In this document: positions 27,101 through 34,308 of the stretch, in pieces
Layout of the letters: each line of letters starts with the position of its first letter
Position numbering within the stretch: position 1 is the stretch's first letter
Assembly: GCA_949295995.1 (NCBI GenBank)
Contig: CASFNK010000060.1
Span: 1 to 64,000 of the forward strand
DNA: 64,000 nucleotides
Direction of reading: 5' to 3'
From: an uncultured Pseudomonadota bacterium
GTDB lineage: Bacteria > Pseudomonadota > Alphaproteobacteria > RF32 > CAG-239
Notes under the pieces: model-generated
Seen by the model: the letters and a program-made list of their open reading frames with translations, nothing else
The model's database searches: none
Told to the model about the DNA's origin: nothing
Translations under genes and position numbers: made by a program

Positions 27101-30008
27101 CGTAACAGGAAGCGGAAATGCTATGGTTACAAACGGAGGCTCTCTAACTAATGATACAACCGGTGTCATTAACCTCTCTTCAAACAATATAAAAGGTATG
27201 ATAGCTAATGGTGGTACTGCCTTAAATAACGGCACTATAAACGCAAATACCAATAGTAATACTTTGGCTATGTATGCTAATGGCGGTACTGTAACGAACG
27301 GAACGACCGGAAAAATTAACGGAAGCACTTCGTCTCAATATCTTATGTTAGCTGAAAATGGTGGAACAGCTACAAACCAAGGAACCTTGTCTTTTAATGG
27401 AACTAATGCCGCTATGCAAGCAAATACAAATTCTTCGATTAATAATGCTGCAGGAAGTATTACTGTTAATAGTAGCGGGGCTTCAGCAATGATTGCCAAT
27501 GGTTCGGGGGCAAAAGCTACTAACGGAGCATCTATCACGGTTAATTCCGGTGCCGGTACAGGTTATGCCTTACTTGCTCAAAACGGTGGCTCTGTTACCA
27601 ATACCGGTAATATTCAATATTCCGGTACAAGTGCTGCCATTCAAGCAAATGCAGGTTCTACGGCTGGAAGTACGGCAGGAAGTATTACCATAAGCGGTAA
27701 TGGTGCTTCTGGCATAATTGCCAATGGTTCGGGGGCAAAAGCTACTAACGGAGCATCTATCACAGTTAATTCCAGTGCCGGTGCAGGTTATGCATTACTT
27801 GCTCAAAACGGTGGCTCTGTTACCAATACCGGTAATATTCAATATTCCGGTACAAGTGCCGCTATACAAGCAAGTGCAGGTTCTTCTGTAAATAGTTCAT
27901 CCGGAAGTATTACCATAAGCGGTAACGGTGCTTCTGGTATAATTGCTGATGGTTCGGGTGCCACGGTTTCCAATGGTTCCTCTATCACGGTTAATTCCAG
28001 TGCCGGTGCAGGTTACGCATTACTTGCTCAAAACGGTGGCTCTGTTACCAATACCGGTCATATTCAATATTCCGGTACAAGTGCCGCCATACAAGCAAAT
28101 GCAGGTTCTACGGCTCAAAATAACGGAACAATCAGTGTAACCAGTGGTAATGGTAAAGGAATGGTCGCCTCTTCTACTGGTGCAACAGCAAAAGTAATTA
28201 ATTTATCTGGTGGCATAATAAATGTTTCCGGTTCTAATGGTGTTGGTATGTATGCTGATGGTTCAGGTGCTCAAGCTGTTAACCTTGGTACGATTAATAT
28301 TAATACGACCTCTTCTACGGCGTACGGTATGCAAGCTATTAACGGTGGTTCGGTAGAAAATGCCGGAACAATTAATATGATGTCTGGTGCTCAAGGTATT
28401 GGTATTTATGTCGGCTCCGGTTCAAAATTCTATAACAATGCTTCCGGAAAAATTATTTTTGCCGGTGGAGCTACACAATCCGGTGCTATTACGGCAGATA
28501 CGTCATCAGGAGATGTAACAATTTGCGAATCGGAAGATAGTTGCAATAATAAGTTTATTTATCTGGAACAAGGAGCAACGTTAGTAAATAGCGGTACCAT
28601 AGTAGCCAGCAATTCCTTGAGTCGTAAGAGTTTCGGTGATGGTGATGTTATTTTGACTTCTACAGCTAAAATGATTGCTGAAGATGAAATTACGGATACT
28701 TATAGTGTTGCCAGTGATGCATCTATGTTAGCTCAGGGACAAAAAGATGTATATGTTAATGAGCAAGCATTGCAAGCTAATAAAGTTAGTGCAACTTTTA
28801 TGTCGGTATCTCCAATGTGGAAAGTATCGACTCGAGACAGTTCAAACTCTGCAGATGCTCCTTCTGTTTCAACCTCCGATGACAACAAAGATGATATGTC
28901 TGAAGCTCATCCTGATAGTAATGTGGAGGGTGATGATTCTAACACGCAAATTAAAGATATTGTTTATAGCAGAGTTGCTTTTAATAATTTAATAGATAAT
29001 GCCTCTCAGGCTGCTTATCTCGAATCTAACTACGCTCTTCGTAACTCAATTTATGATGGTATGATTGTAGCTTCCAGCCAAGAAGAATTCAACCGCGCCG
29101 TTCAAGAAGGACTAGGCTTAGACTTAATTCCTAACTTTGCTAAGCAAAATATGGATATTATGCGTAATGTCAACCGTCAAATTAATAGTGCTGTCTTTAA
29201 CAATACTGATGAGGCAGAAACAAGAACAACAATCGGTTATGATTTCTTTGACCGCGAACAAGACGGATATAATGGTTTGAGTGGTTACGAAGATGAAGCC
29301 CACAGCGGCTATGCTCTGTTTGACCGCAAATATAATGAAAACTTCCGTTATGGTATCGGTGCAAGTTTTACAAAGTATGAAAGCGACTATGACAATGGTT
29401 CTGAGCGTGATGAGGTTATCGCCCAAATTATGACGCCATTGTTGTTTGAAGCCGGAAACACTCAATTCTTATCAATGCCTAAAATTGGTATGGGTTGGGG
29501 TGAATATACTCGCTATGCTCAAGGCAAAGAGTATAAAGCTGATACCAGAAATTATTACTATGGTATCAATAATGAACTGCGTCATGATGTAGATATGGGT
29601 ATTGTTACTTTAGAGCCTGTTGTCGAATTTAATGTTTTGGGCTTCTATCAAAATCGTACAAAAGAGAATATTCGCGTTGAAAGCAATAATAATGTATCGG
29701 TTGAAGGTGGTTTGGGTTTATATGCTAAGAAGAGTTTTAGCTTAACTGATGAAGACGAACTCAAAATTCGCTTAGGCGGAACTTATTATCATGAGTTTAA
29801 TAACCCATACCAAGCTCCTAAAGCAGGTGTGGTTGGATTACTGGGTTCTTATCAAATGGATAGCTATGATGCTCAAAAAGACAGAGCCGTTTTATCTGCT
29901 CGTTTTGATTACAAGCGTGGTAAATTCAATTTCTATCTGGAAGGCAATAGCTATATAGAAGATGATGATACTTACTCCATCAATGCCGGTTTGACGTATG
30001 CTTTTTGA
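21162..30008 (+). CDS. Giant type Va autotransporter with ankyrin head and repeat passenger
   Basis: The 2948-residue protein is predicted to be displayed on the outer membrane. In order it shows: a signal peptide (cleavage near AVA-NP, residue 30); an ankyrin-like stretch (about 39-100: SLASQGNVRALRAAVQRG, then IDATDRYGNTGL, later AAGANP); a hydrophobic segment (142-160) and a run of eight Gly; a passenger of about 2,400 residues built of roughly 20-residue beta-strand repeats of the type NNGTINV-x-GNNS-x-GM-x-A-x-GG; a helical linker near 2600-2680; and a C-terminal beta-barrel (about 2690-2948) ending in Phe. It is most likely an adhesin. ATG at 21162 was chosen; a TTG lies one codon earlier. 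Its DNA repeats suggest it evolves by internal duplication. Confidence 0.9.
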   Translation: MKVKFFNYKSFVTYVTIAAFYMATTLSAVANPLRPISLAQMYSLASQGNVRALRAAVQRGMNIDATDRYGNTGLCHSIYQRNYTAYNAFHAAGANPRHPCIQNIPPEQYDYFMASSRATPVTATPREAYKEFADGEFVFSTTTWVLGGLLLAGGVAALVFGGGGGGGGHHYFFPPAEDVFTPTDDSLGAFVGTNIPQNPLSTPYVPVKLLGGVNTQDFTLDNDSQILVDGEQKNLSEMINFNDSVLDYTPYLQVGMKAIDGKQVVNGENPLIGSDVGTTITLMNNTVGLAALHNSEAINNNTLKIIAQNGSIGMIGSDQSVITNSGNIDISFKGTTVNDQVNAMYADTSSKAINEGNITGNVTSDSAAGTLIGMQARLINQVQNPAATLPVQLQNNKNIELSATANNNSTISNSLVGMGSYLENDFLEGTKLVRRTGYVEMTNNGQIDLNVNLGDSGTYDTSQTDLLTGTGGIIGMRADAHTQAYNKGDINLTIAPESATSIDKAHAGMLSVHGGTITNSDTITVNGGIGGYGMLGIRGEGTNSEFNTLNPSLTNEFGATITVNSVDGFGMATRHGGSVTNLGDIIMGEDSTGLQVNAGTGLNSGTIALNNSGIGMAIKRNTTSEAGTVNNASTASITNDEGATINILKANGASGMFIEDGKAINNGTINIDGSTSTSTTSSYGIQAENGGVTNAGTIDMDVLISGGEQAYGIYGGNATTVTNSGEINFSQQGIGTYTTSGTNTNSGDIIMNGIGSTGMSSDSGAITNTTDGTITLVSGTGIQSNTGQVINQGNISVTNGTDSIGITTSSNILNDENAQISITGANSTGILIGENGTAINNGEITLNSNQDSTENYGMQSEGGTNASITNNGTIALNGYNYDVTKEVGYGMYIVGGQATNNSTISIDEMYGYGMASDAGKLTNNDTITLTNGGYGIQSQTGSVFNSQGATITITGTPSLSSSYGIGVETGTAQNSGTINVSGNSENTNNAVYGIYVNGGNGINNSAINMYANNSYGLYDAAGGAITNTSALGQIAEINLYGNNSTGMQTNSGKAENFGTINVGVQDEDGTVQGGLNSTGMVANTGGTAFNTGVINLNGENSTAMYADGGTVQNTINGEIYVNGNNSTVFKTSNGGTAINDGEIIVNADNYELFSSTNENGGNFINNGAISADSSDSKIIVAGNGTNINNSGNIDLTGNNSYIMYVQGTGTATNSGTLTIKDGSNNSYGIYMDDTASGNVVNEVGGNINVNGTSSAGMFIASTLSTEGITNEGTITVTGASSVGMGSSASALITNSGTIDMQTGSDAINAAGGTISNTSTGIITTAENSATNGINVTSGSTAATITNDGTISINGSGNAIMADLANVTNSSTGSISVNGGYGIFLTSGSVSNEGLITVSGNGGTGIANGGSVVNGQTGRISVLGDNAKGMNVATGGTGTNNNTITVSGNNSSGIYVSGGSADNLGTLTISGDGSSGFYVTSGSGYNQSTINVSGENAIGMTASNGSAGNGKEIQNEETQESELVSGNIQITGTGGIGMNLLGSGSILNNQSSSITINGAQGIGMLSAGSGTATNQGTISLVNENAIGMKATQGNATNSSLINVNGANSFGLYADGGSVTNTGTLDLNANNGVGILVNNGSGTNSGTIDLSSQGAIGLQANNGTATNTANLTVNGTGAVGLYAHGGTVNNNNATIGLSDGGKAAIWVDAGTGNNNGTINVTAGNASGMLVAGGNAYNKNTINVSANGSYGMSASAGAATNNSNINVTGANAVGMGTSGSGSATNSNTITVSVATGVGMFADGGTATNANTINLETSGAQGMVADGGTATNTGTITASIAGTLAMYANGGTVINGSTGKINGSTSSQYLMLAENGGTATNQGTLSFNGTSAAMQANTNSTVNNTGTINVTTGNNSSGLIANGSGAQASNNGTITVQNGNGYALLAQNCGSVVNAANKTIQYQTGGNAIQANSGSSATNSGNVTVTGSGNAMVTNGGSLTNDTTGVINLSSNNIKGMIANGGTALNNGTINANTNSNTLAMYANGGTVTNGTTGKINGSTSSQYLMLAENGGTATNQGTLSFNGTNAAMQANTNSSINNAAGSITVNSSGASAMIANGSGAKATNGASITVNSGAGTGYALLAQNGGSVTNTGNIQYSGTSAAIQANAGSTAGSTAGSITISGNGASGIIANGSGAKATNGASITVNSSAGAGYALLAQNGGSVTNTGNIQYSGTSAAIQASAGSSVNSSSGSITISGNGASGIIADGSGATVSNGSSITVNSSAGAGYALLAQNGGSVTNTGHIQYSGTSAAIQANAGSTAQNNGTISVTSGNGKGMVASSTGATAKVINLSGGIINVSGSNGVGMYADGSGAQAVNLGTININTTSSTAYGMQAINGGSVENAGTINMMSGAQGIGIYVGSGSKFYNNASGKIIFAGGATQSGAITADTSSGDVTICESEDSCNNKFIYLEQGATLVNSGTIVASNSLSRKSFGDGDVILTSTAKMIAEDEITDTYSVASDASMLAQGQKDVYVNEQALQANKVSATFMSVSPMWKVSTRDSSNSADAPSVSTSDDNKDDMSEAHPDSNVEGDDSNTQIKDIVYSRVAFNNLIDNASQAAYLESNYALRNSIYDGMIVASSQEEFNRAVQEGLGLDLIPNFAKQNMDIMRNVNRQINSAVFNNTDEAETRTTIGYDFFDREQDGYNGLSGYEDEAHSGYALFDRKYNENFRYGIGASFTKYESDYDNGSERDEVIAQIMTPLLFEAGNTQFLSMPKIGMGWGEYTRYAQGKEYKADTRNYYYGINNELRHDVDMGIVTLEPVVEFNVLGFYQNRTKENIRVESNNNVSVEGGLGLYAKKSFSLTDEDELKIRLGGTYYHEFNNPYQAPKAGVVGLLGSYQMDSYDAQKDRAVLSARFDYKRGKFNFYLEGNSYIEDDDTYSINAGLTYAF
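26700..27410 (+). repeat. Long direct repeat within the passenger, about 581 bp apart
   Basis: A near-identical block starting GGAAAAATTAACGGAAGCAC occurs at about 26727-26820 and 27308-27403, with related sequence to the left of each (TTGGCAATGTATGC, TTGGCTATGTATGC). Only scattered third-position changes separate the copies, so the duplication is fairly recent. Confidence 0.75.
27481..28125 (+). repeat. Tandem array of three 225-bp units in the passenger
   Basis: The segment around GCTCAAAACGGTGGCTCTGT recurs at exactly 225-base steps (27576, 27801, 28026), giving three 75-residue units that differ by a few bases. A diverged relative lies near 26990. The array keeps the reading frame and is a likely site of copy-number change. 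Confidence 0.8.
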
Positions 30009-30025
30009 GGATGTTTTAAGGACGC

Positions 30026-30061
30026 AACACAAAAGCCTCTCGAAAGAGAGGTTTTTGTGTT
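30026..30061. terminator. Terminator of the giant autotransporter
   Basis: AACACAAAAGCCTCTC pairs with GAGAGGTTTTTGTGTT around a GAAA tetraloop, 18 bases past the stop codon. Confidence 0.85.
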
Positions 30062-30099
30062 ATTATTTAGCCAAAATAAAACTCTTAAGTTAAAATTAT

Positions 30100-30128
30100 T
30101 TGACATTGTGCGAATAATATGCTAAGTT
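30100..30128 (+). promoter_or_regulatory. Sigma70 promoter of the Cys-rich secreted operon
   Basis: TTGACA (30100-30105) and TAAGTT (30123-30128) are 17 bases apart. CTCTTAAGTTAAA just upstream (about 30082-30094) is shared with the autotransporter promoter region. Confidence 0.6.
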
Positions 30129-30164
30129 ATAAGAAGACATGGTTCAGTTATAACGAGGTGTATT

Positions 30165-31178
30165 ATGAGAAAGCAGCTTGCGATAGGATTATCGTTGCTT
30201 GCGCTTACCGGTATGGGAGGCGTGAGTGAAAGTAGTTTTGTTTTGGTAAAAGGGCAAGGTGTTTCTCAGCAATACACGCACCTCATAGAAGCTAGTCGAA
30301 ACCAAACCTTTGAGCCGATGTCGGGGGCAGGTTTCGGATTAAGCCTGCCCAATCGTTCAAATTTCCAAACAGCCTCTGTTCAATTTATTGCCGGTGGGCG
30401 AGATTTAACTTTTGAAATTCCTGAATTTCCTGATAATAGTGTTGCAAATTGTAAACAATTTGGATACACTCTCACCTCTTGTTCTACAGGCAATCCTAGC
30501 GTTTTTTGTCCGTACAATTCCGCTTATTTCAAAGAATGTTGCGATGTTCGCTACAAATATGACAGAGCCTCTTGTATTTATCCAAACACTGTCAGCGGGG
30601 ATAGCTGCGGCGGTAAATTTATGTGTTATTGCGATAGGAGTTTATATCCGATTACTACTTGTACAGCACCTATGATACCAGATGGTTATGGGTGTGTTGA
30701 AGAAGGTGTAAAATATTATGACCGCTGTATTTGTCCCAGCCAGTATAATCAAACTTGTACCGAGCAAAATCAAGAAGGCGTCGGTCAAGGTTGTACGCAA
30801 AATGGCGTAACTTATTATACATCTTGTCAATGTAAATCTGGCTATAACATGACCTGCTCTGATCTTGGACCGGTAACACCATCTGATTATTGTCTTAAAG
30901 ACGGTATCCGTTATTACAGAGATTGCAAGACATGCGAAAATAAATGTACTTTAGATAAATGTCCTGCAGGTGTCTTTTGCGAATATGAAGATTGCTCTCA
31001 AAAATATTGCGATATTGGTTGCGCAACCGGATATATCGAATGGTGTTCTAAACCAGAAACTAATTGTACCTCATTAGGTTATACTGCTTCAGCCTCTCAA
31101 TGCAGTAATGGTTATATTGCTTGCCCCTATGATGCCAGCAAGGTTTATTGTTGGACAACTTCATCTTCCAGTAACTAA
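30165..31178 (+). CDS. Secreted Cys-rich repeat protein 1
   Basis: The family is not one I can name. The 337-residue product has a signal peptide (about 1-20, MRKQLAIGLSLLALTGMGG) and some 32 Cys in the last 240 residues, which points to many disulphides outside the cytoplasm. Two modules repeat. One is C-x2-(L/F)-GYT...C...CP(Y/F), seen near residue 92 and at the C-terminus (SLGYTASASQC, then CPYDASKVYC). The other is C-x3-G-(V/I)-x-YY-x2-C, seen three times in tandem (EEGVKYYDRC, QNGVTYYTSC, KDGIRYYRDC). AACGAGGTG lies before the ATG. It is transcribed with the next Cys-rich gene, 12 bases away. Confidence 0.7.
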   Translation: MRKQLAIGLSLLALTGMGGVSESSFVLVKGQGVSQQYTHLIEASRNQTFEPMSGAGFGLSLPNRSNFQTASVQFIAGGRDLTFEIPEFPDNSVANCKQFGYTLTSCSTGNPSVFCPYNSAYFKECCDVRYKYDRASCIYPNTVSGDSCGGKFMCYCDRSLYPITTCTAPMIPDGYGCVEEGVKYYDRCICPSQYNQTCTEQNQEGVGQGCTQNGVTYYTSCQCKSGYNMTCSDLGPVTPSDYCLKDGIRYYRDCKTCENKCTLDKCPAGVFCEYEDCSQKYCDIGCATGYIEWCSKPETNCTSLGYTASASQCSNGYIACPYDASKVYCWTTSSSSN

Positions 31179-31190
31179 AGGAGAAAGAAA

Positions 31191-32045
31191 ATGAGAAAAA
31201 TAAGTTACAGAACAGTATTGTTATCTTCAATCGGGTTACTATTTCCTATGATTGGAGCTTGGGCTACCGATTGCACACCTGTACCCGATTGTGCCTCCTT
31301 GGGTTATACAAAGTCTGAAAGTGATTGTAGTGGGACAACATCTATCAAATGTCCTTTTGACACATCTAAAGTCTTTTGTCAGAAACAGACAACAACTTCA
31401 ACTTATCCGTGTTCTAGCGGAAATTATATAACAGTTTCTAATCCTTCAGCTTTTAGAAATGACTGTTCTACAAGTCAATTTATTACAATTGTAAATTCTT
31501 CACAATTTATCTGTCAAGCAACACACTCAACACCTACACAGTTGGGTTCAGGTGTAAAGTATTCTTCATCATTAGGTAATGCTACATTAGGTAATGCTAC
31601 AACTATTTGTAACTCAGCCTATAGTTATGCTAAGCAAACACTGGTTGCAGGATGTTGTGATGCAAGTGGTAAAACAACTGCATTATTTCCATCTGTTAGA
31701 GCTCTTACGCCAACAATTACTACATATAAAGTTGGCGATACTTATATGAAAGACGGGATAGCCATGGGAACAGTTGTCCAAGTTGACAGTACCGGTCAGC
31801 ATGGCACCGTTGCAATAAGCCGAGGTAAAGCTGCTTCTTCCAGTGAAGCCACTGCAACGTGTAACAGTCTTTCAGCCGGTGGATTATTATGGAGTTTAGC
31901 AAAATGTGAACATTATTGCCAATTACTCCTAAGTGAAGATGGTTTTAGTACAGATTGTGGCTATTGCAGTTGTGTTGGAACAAGTGATTTCTGTTATCAT
32001 GGTACAAAAACTAATTTAGCTGTTGCTTGTTCGGCGCCATTCTAA
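31191..32045 (+). CDS. Secreted Cys-rich repeat protein 2
   Basis: The 284-residue product has a signal peptide (cleavage near GAWA-TD, residue 25). It begins with the same module that ends protein 1 (CASLGYTKSESDC, then CPFDTSKVFC). A Ser/Thr-rich middle part follows, then GDTYMKDGIAMGTVVQVDSTG and GQHGTVAISRGK, which resemble surface-protein domains of the DUF1566/pilin-like type, and a second Cys-rich end. A 15-base tandem repeat (31570-31599) encodes LGNAT twice. GGAGAAAG precedes the ATG. The shared module suggests the two proteins interact or come from one ancestor. Confidence 0.7.
   Translation: MRKISYRTVLLSSIGLLFPMIGAWATDCTPVPDCASLGYTKSESDCSGTTSIKCPFDTSKVFCQKQTTTSTYPCSSGNYITVSNPSAFRNDCSTSQFITIVNSSQFICQATHSTPTQLGSGVKYSSSLGNATLGNATTICNSAYSYAKQTLVAGCCDASGKTTALFPSVRALTPTITTYKVGDTYMKDGIAMGTVVQVDSTGQHGTVAISRGKAASSSEATATCNSLSAGGLLWSLAKCEHYCQLLLSEDGFSTDCGYCSCVGTSDFCYHGTKTNLAVACSAPF
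31570..31599 (+). repeat. In-frame 15-bp tandem repeat
   Basis: CATTAGGTAATGCTA occurs twice in direct tandem, encoding a repeated LGNAT motif in Cys-rich protein 2. Gain or loss of a unit would keep the frame. Confidence 0.8.
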
Positions 32046-32070
32046 CATATAGTCAATACTGCATAAGTAT

Positions 32071-32102
32071 CAAAAAAAGGCACTTTAATGTGCCTTTTTT
32101 TA
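32071..32102. terminator. Bidirectional terminator after the Cys-rich operon
   Basis: AAAAAAAGGCAC pairs with GTGCCTTTTTT around a 6-base loop. It serves the plus-strand operon and runs up to the stop codon of the convergent histidine phosphatase gene. Confidence 0.85.
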
Positions 32103-32657
32103 CATTCCTATTGTAAAATATTCGCAATTATCAAATTTATGCTCTTGACCAAACATATCTTGATAGAGGTTAAACATTAGGGCTCCGTGGGTGGCAATGC
32201 CGATTGTTTGATAGCCTCTTCTTTGACTCTCTATGACAATATGCTCCAGAGTTCTTTTGCCTCTGTCTAGTGATTGTTTGACACTTTCTCCGCCGGGGAC
32301 ATGGACATTCATCCAATTCGGGTTAGATGGATCATGAATAATGTTAAAAATATCGGCATATTTTTGATGCGCCTCTTCTGATGACATGCCTTCGGCTTCG
32401 CCAAAATGGACTTCCTCTAAGCCCTGCATAATGATAACCGGAATATTACAAATATCTGCTACAATTTTGGCAGTTTCTTTGGCTCGTTTCATTGAGCTGC
32501 AATAAATTGCATCTAAATGCTCTGATTGTAGCTTTTGACCTAATTGAGCGGCTTGCGAGCGCCCCAATGTGTTTAACTCGATATCAACCCCTGCCCCTTG
32601 GACAATGTTTTTGACGTTGCCGTCCGTTTGTCCATGCCGAAATATATACAGTTTCAT
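32100..32657 (-). CDS. Histidine phosphatase family protein (phosphoglycerate mutase-like)
   Basis: The 185-residue cytoplasmic protein has the RHGQT catalytic motif at residues 7-11, where His8 is the phospho-acceptor. CSSMKRAKETA supplies further phosphate ligands, EEVHFGEAEG the acid, and ATHGALM the second His. It is a phosphatase or mutase of the cobC/GpmB type, and the substrate cannot be told from sequence. GGAGAATAAG precedes the ATG. It follows the MATE gene by 17 bases on the same strand, so both share the leader at 34022. Confidence 0.88.
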   Translation of the reverse strand: MKLYIFRHGQTDGNVKNIVQGAGVDIELNTLGRSQAAQLGQKLQSEHLDAIYCSSMKRAKETAKIVADICNIPVIIMQGLEEVHFGEAEGMSSEEAHQKYADIFNIIHDPSNPNWMNVHVPGGESVKQSLDRGKRTLEHIVIESQRRGYQTIGIATHGALMFNLYQDMFGQEHKFDNCEYFTIGM

Positions 32658-32674
32658 CTTATTCTCCTTTCTTT

Positions 32675-34021
32675 TTATGCCGCTACCAAGTTCTTCGGTT
32701 TATTGCGTCTGAGCAAAGTTAAGGCGATTACAACCGTTGTCAGTTCTGCCATCGGAATACTAATAAAGACGCCTTCCATATCAAAGATTTTCGGCATTAA
32801 CGTCAAGAACAATATCGGGAAAACCAGACTTCGCGATAAGGCTACAACCGCAGACTCTAGCGGGCGTTCGATGGCCGTAAAATATGCCGATAAGATGATA
32901 CTGACCGAGCTAAACAGAAATGCCCATTTTAATAAATCAATAAACTCTAACGCCAGTTTCTTGGTTGCATATTCTTGTTCGCCTAAGAAAAAGTTGACCA
33001 CGATTTCAGGAGCAAAGAGCAAACTGGCAAAAATTACTAAGCCCAACCCTGCCCCGCTAATGAGCGATAATTTCAAAAAACCGGCAATACGAGATGATTT
33101 TTTTGCACCATAGTTAGTACTAATCAGCGGTACGATAGAATCTCCGATGCCATAAGCAATCAGCGTACCAAACAACAACGCATAGTTTATTACCGTATAA
33201 GCGGCAACGCCAACCGTGCCTAAATGCTTAATCATGATAAGATTGAAAATAAATGTGGTAATACCGATTGAAAATTCATCAACCAATTCCGATACACCGT
33301 TATAGCAGGCTTTGAGCAAATCTCCCCAATGTCCAAGTCCTCTGAAATAAAGACGCAAACCGGAATGCTTGGAGAAAAAGTGGCTAAAGATTATAAAGAA
33401 GGTTGCGGCTTGTGAAATACCCGTTGCCACAGCCGCACCGATGACGCCTAAGTGAAGTTCAAATATGAACAGCCAATCTAAAAAGATATTTACACCGGTT
33501 CCAAACAATATCGCTCCAAAGGCTAAAATCGGTCTTTGCTCAACACGGGCAAAAACAGATAAGCAATAAGAGCCTAAGAAGAAAGTAAAGAAGATTGCCA
33601 CATATTGCAAATAATCTGCCGAGAGCGGCCTTAACTCCTCATTAGCTCCTAAAAATTCAACAATTTGATGCGGCATTAAAACACCTAATGTCGTAACTAT
33701 TAAGCACAAGATTATATTGCAAAAGATGACTTTGCTGAAAATATAAGAGGCATGACGATAATTTTGTTCACCAATAAATTTGGCACAAATGACGCTTCCG
33801 CCCGTGCACAACATAATGCCTAACCCCATAAGGAGTGAAAATACCGGTAAGACAATATTAATTGCCGCTAAGGCTTTGGCTCCGGCATAGTTACCAATAA
33901 AGAAAGCATCTATCAACTGTGCTGAAGACAGAGCCAAAATACCCAAGACATTCGGGATACAATATCTTAAAAAGAGAGGTTTCGTTTTTCCGTTAACAAT
34001 ATCAAATTTACCATTCTGCAT
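32675..34021 (-). CDS. MATE family efflux transporter (second copy, MepA-like)
   Basis: The 448-residue protein has about 12 membrane helices and the MATE pattern in helix 1-2 (LSSAQLIDAFFIGNYAG) with its repeat in the second half. It is more like the MepA/DinF branch than the protein at 2163. The substrate is unknown. Its ribosome site AGGTGG lies close to the ATG and takes part in the closing stem of a folded leader, suggesting that expression responds to a ligand or signal. The histidine phosphatase gene follows 17 bases downstream. Confidence 0.88.
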   Translation of the reverse strand: MQNGKFDIVNGKTKPLFLRYCIPNVLGILALSSAQLIDAFFIGNYAGAKALAAINIVLPVFSLLMGLGIMLCTGGSVICAKFIGEQNYRHASYIFSKVIFCNIILCLIVTTLGVLMPHQIVEFLGANEELRPLSADYLQYVAIFFTFFLGSYCLSVFARVEQRPILAFGAILFGTGVNIFLDWLFIFELHLGVIGAAVATGISQAATFFIIFSHFFSKHSGLRLYFRGLGHWGDLLKACYNGVSELVDEFSIGITTFIFNLIMIKHLGTVGVAAYTVINYALLFGTLIAYGIGDSIVPLISTNYGAKKSSRIAGFLKLSLISGAGLGLVIFASLLFAPEIVVNFFLGEQEYATKKLALEFIDLLKWAFLFSSVSIILSAYFTAIERPLESAVVALSRSLVFPILFLTLMPKIFDMEGVFISIPMAELTTVVIALTLLRRNKPKNLVAA

Positions 34022-34024
34022 AAT

Positions 34025-34113
34025 CCACCTGAAAGCTGTTAATCCATAGGGTTCAATCTCCCGTTCCCATACAGAAACGGGCGGTCAACACTATAGACAC
34101 ACACCGCTTTAGG
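34025..34113 (-). promoter_or_regulatory. Candidate riboswitch: folded leader of the MATE operon
   Basis: Read on the minus strand, CCUAAAGC (34113-34106) pairs with GCUUU-C-AGG (34036-34028) as a closing stem. The AGG of its 3' arm is part of the Shine-Dalgarno site. Inside are a hairpin GCGGU / ACCGC (34107-34103 with 34085-34081; it shares bases with the closing stem), a stable 8-bp hairpin CCCGUUUC / GGAACGGG (34081-34060), and a possible pseudoknot of loop CUAUAG (34096-34091) with CUAUGG (34049-34044). The layout is that of a junction riboswitch controlling translation. It does not match any class I can recall, including the ykkC guanidine classes often found near efflux pumps. Confidence 0.5.
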
Positions 34114-34173
34114 CTGAAAATAAAAATCTAAAAATATCGAATTTCGCATGATTGCACCATTTTTTCTTCTTTT

Positions 34174-34202
34174 ATAGTAGCATTTTTTTGCTGTTTCGTC
34201 AA
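34174..34202 (-). promoter_or_regulatory. Sigma70-type promoter of the MATE operon
   Basis: On the minus strand TTGACG (34197-34202) and TACTAT (34174-34179) are 17 bases apart. Transcription from it would give a leader of about 145 bases, enough to hold the fold at 34025-34113. Confidence 0.65.
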
Positions 34203-34308
34203 TGCCGCCTAAAAAGATTTTGTTTTATGTTATTGGTATTTTTTAAATAAATAATTAATCATTTGAAATTAAAATAGTTACGAATAAAAAATCATAGTGG
34301 AGATGGAA

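Noticed and set aside
22883-27538. Minus-strand frames with Leu/Pro/Val-rich translations opposite the passenger
   Set aside because: They arise from reverse reading of the Asn/Gly/Thr repeat codons and have no initiation signals.
21162-30008. Passenger repeats of the autotransporter taken for a CRISPR-like or minisatellite array
   Set aside because: The repeats keep the reading frame, encode beta-strand motifs and lack identical repeat-spacer organisation.
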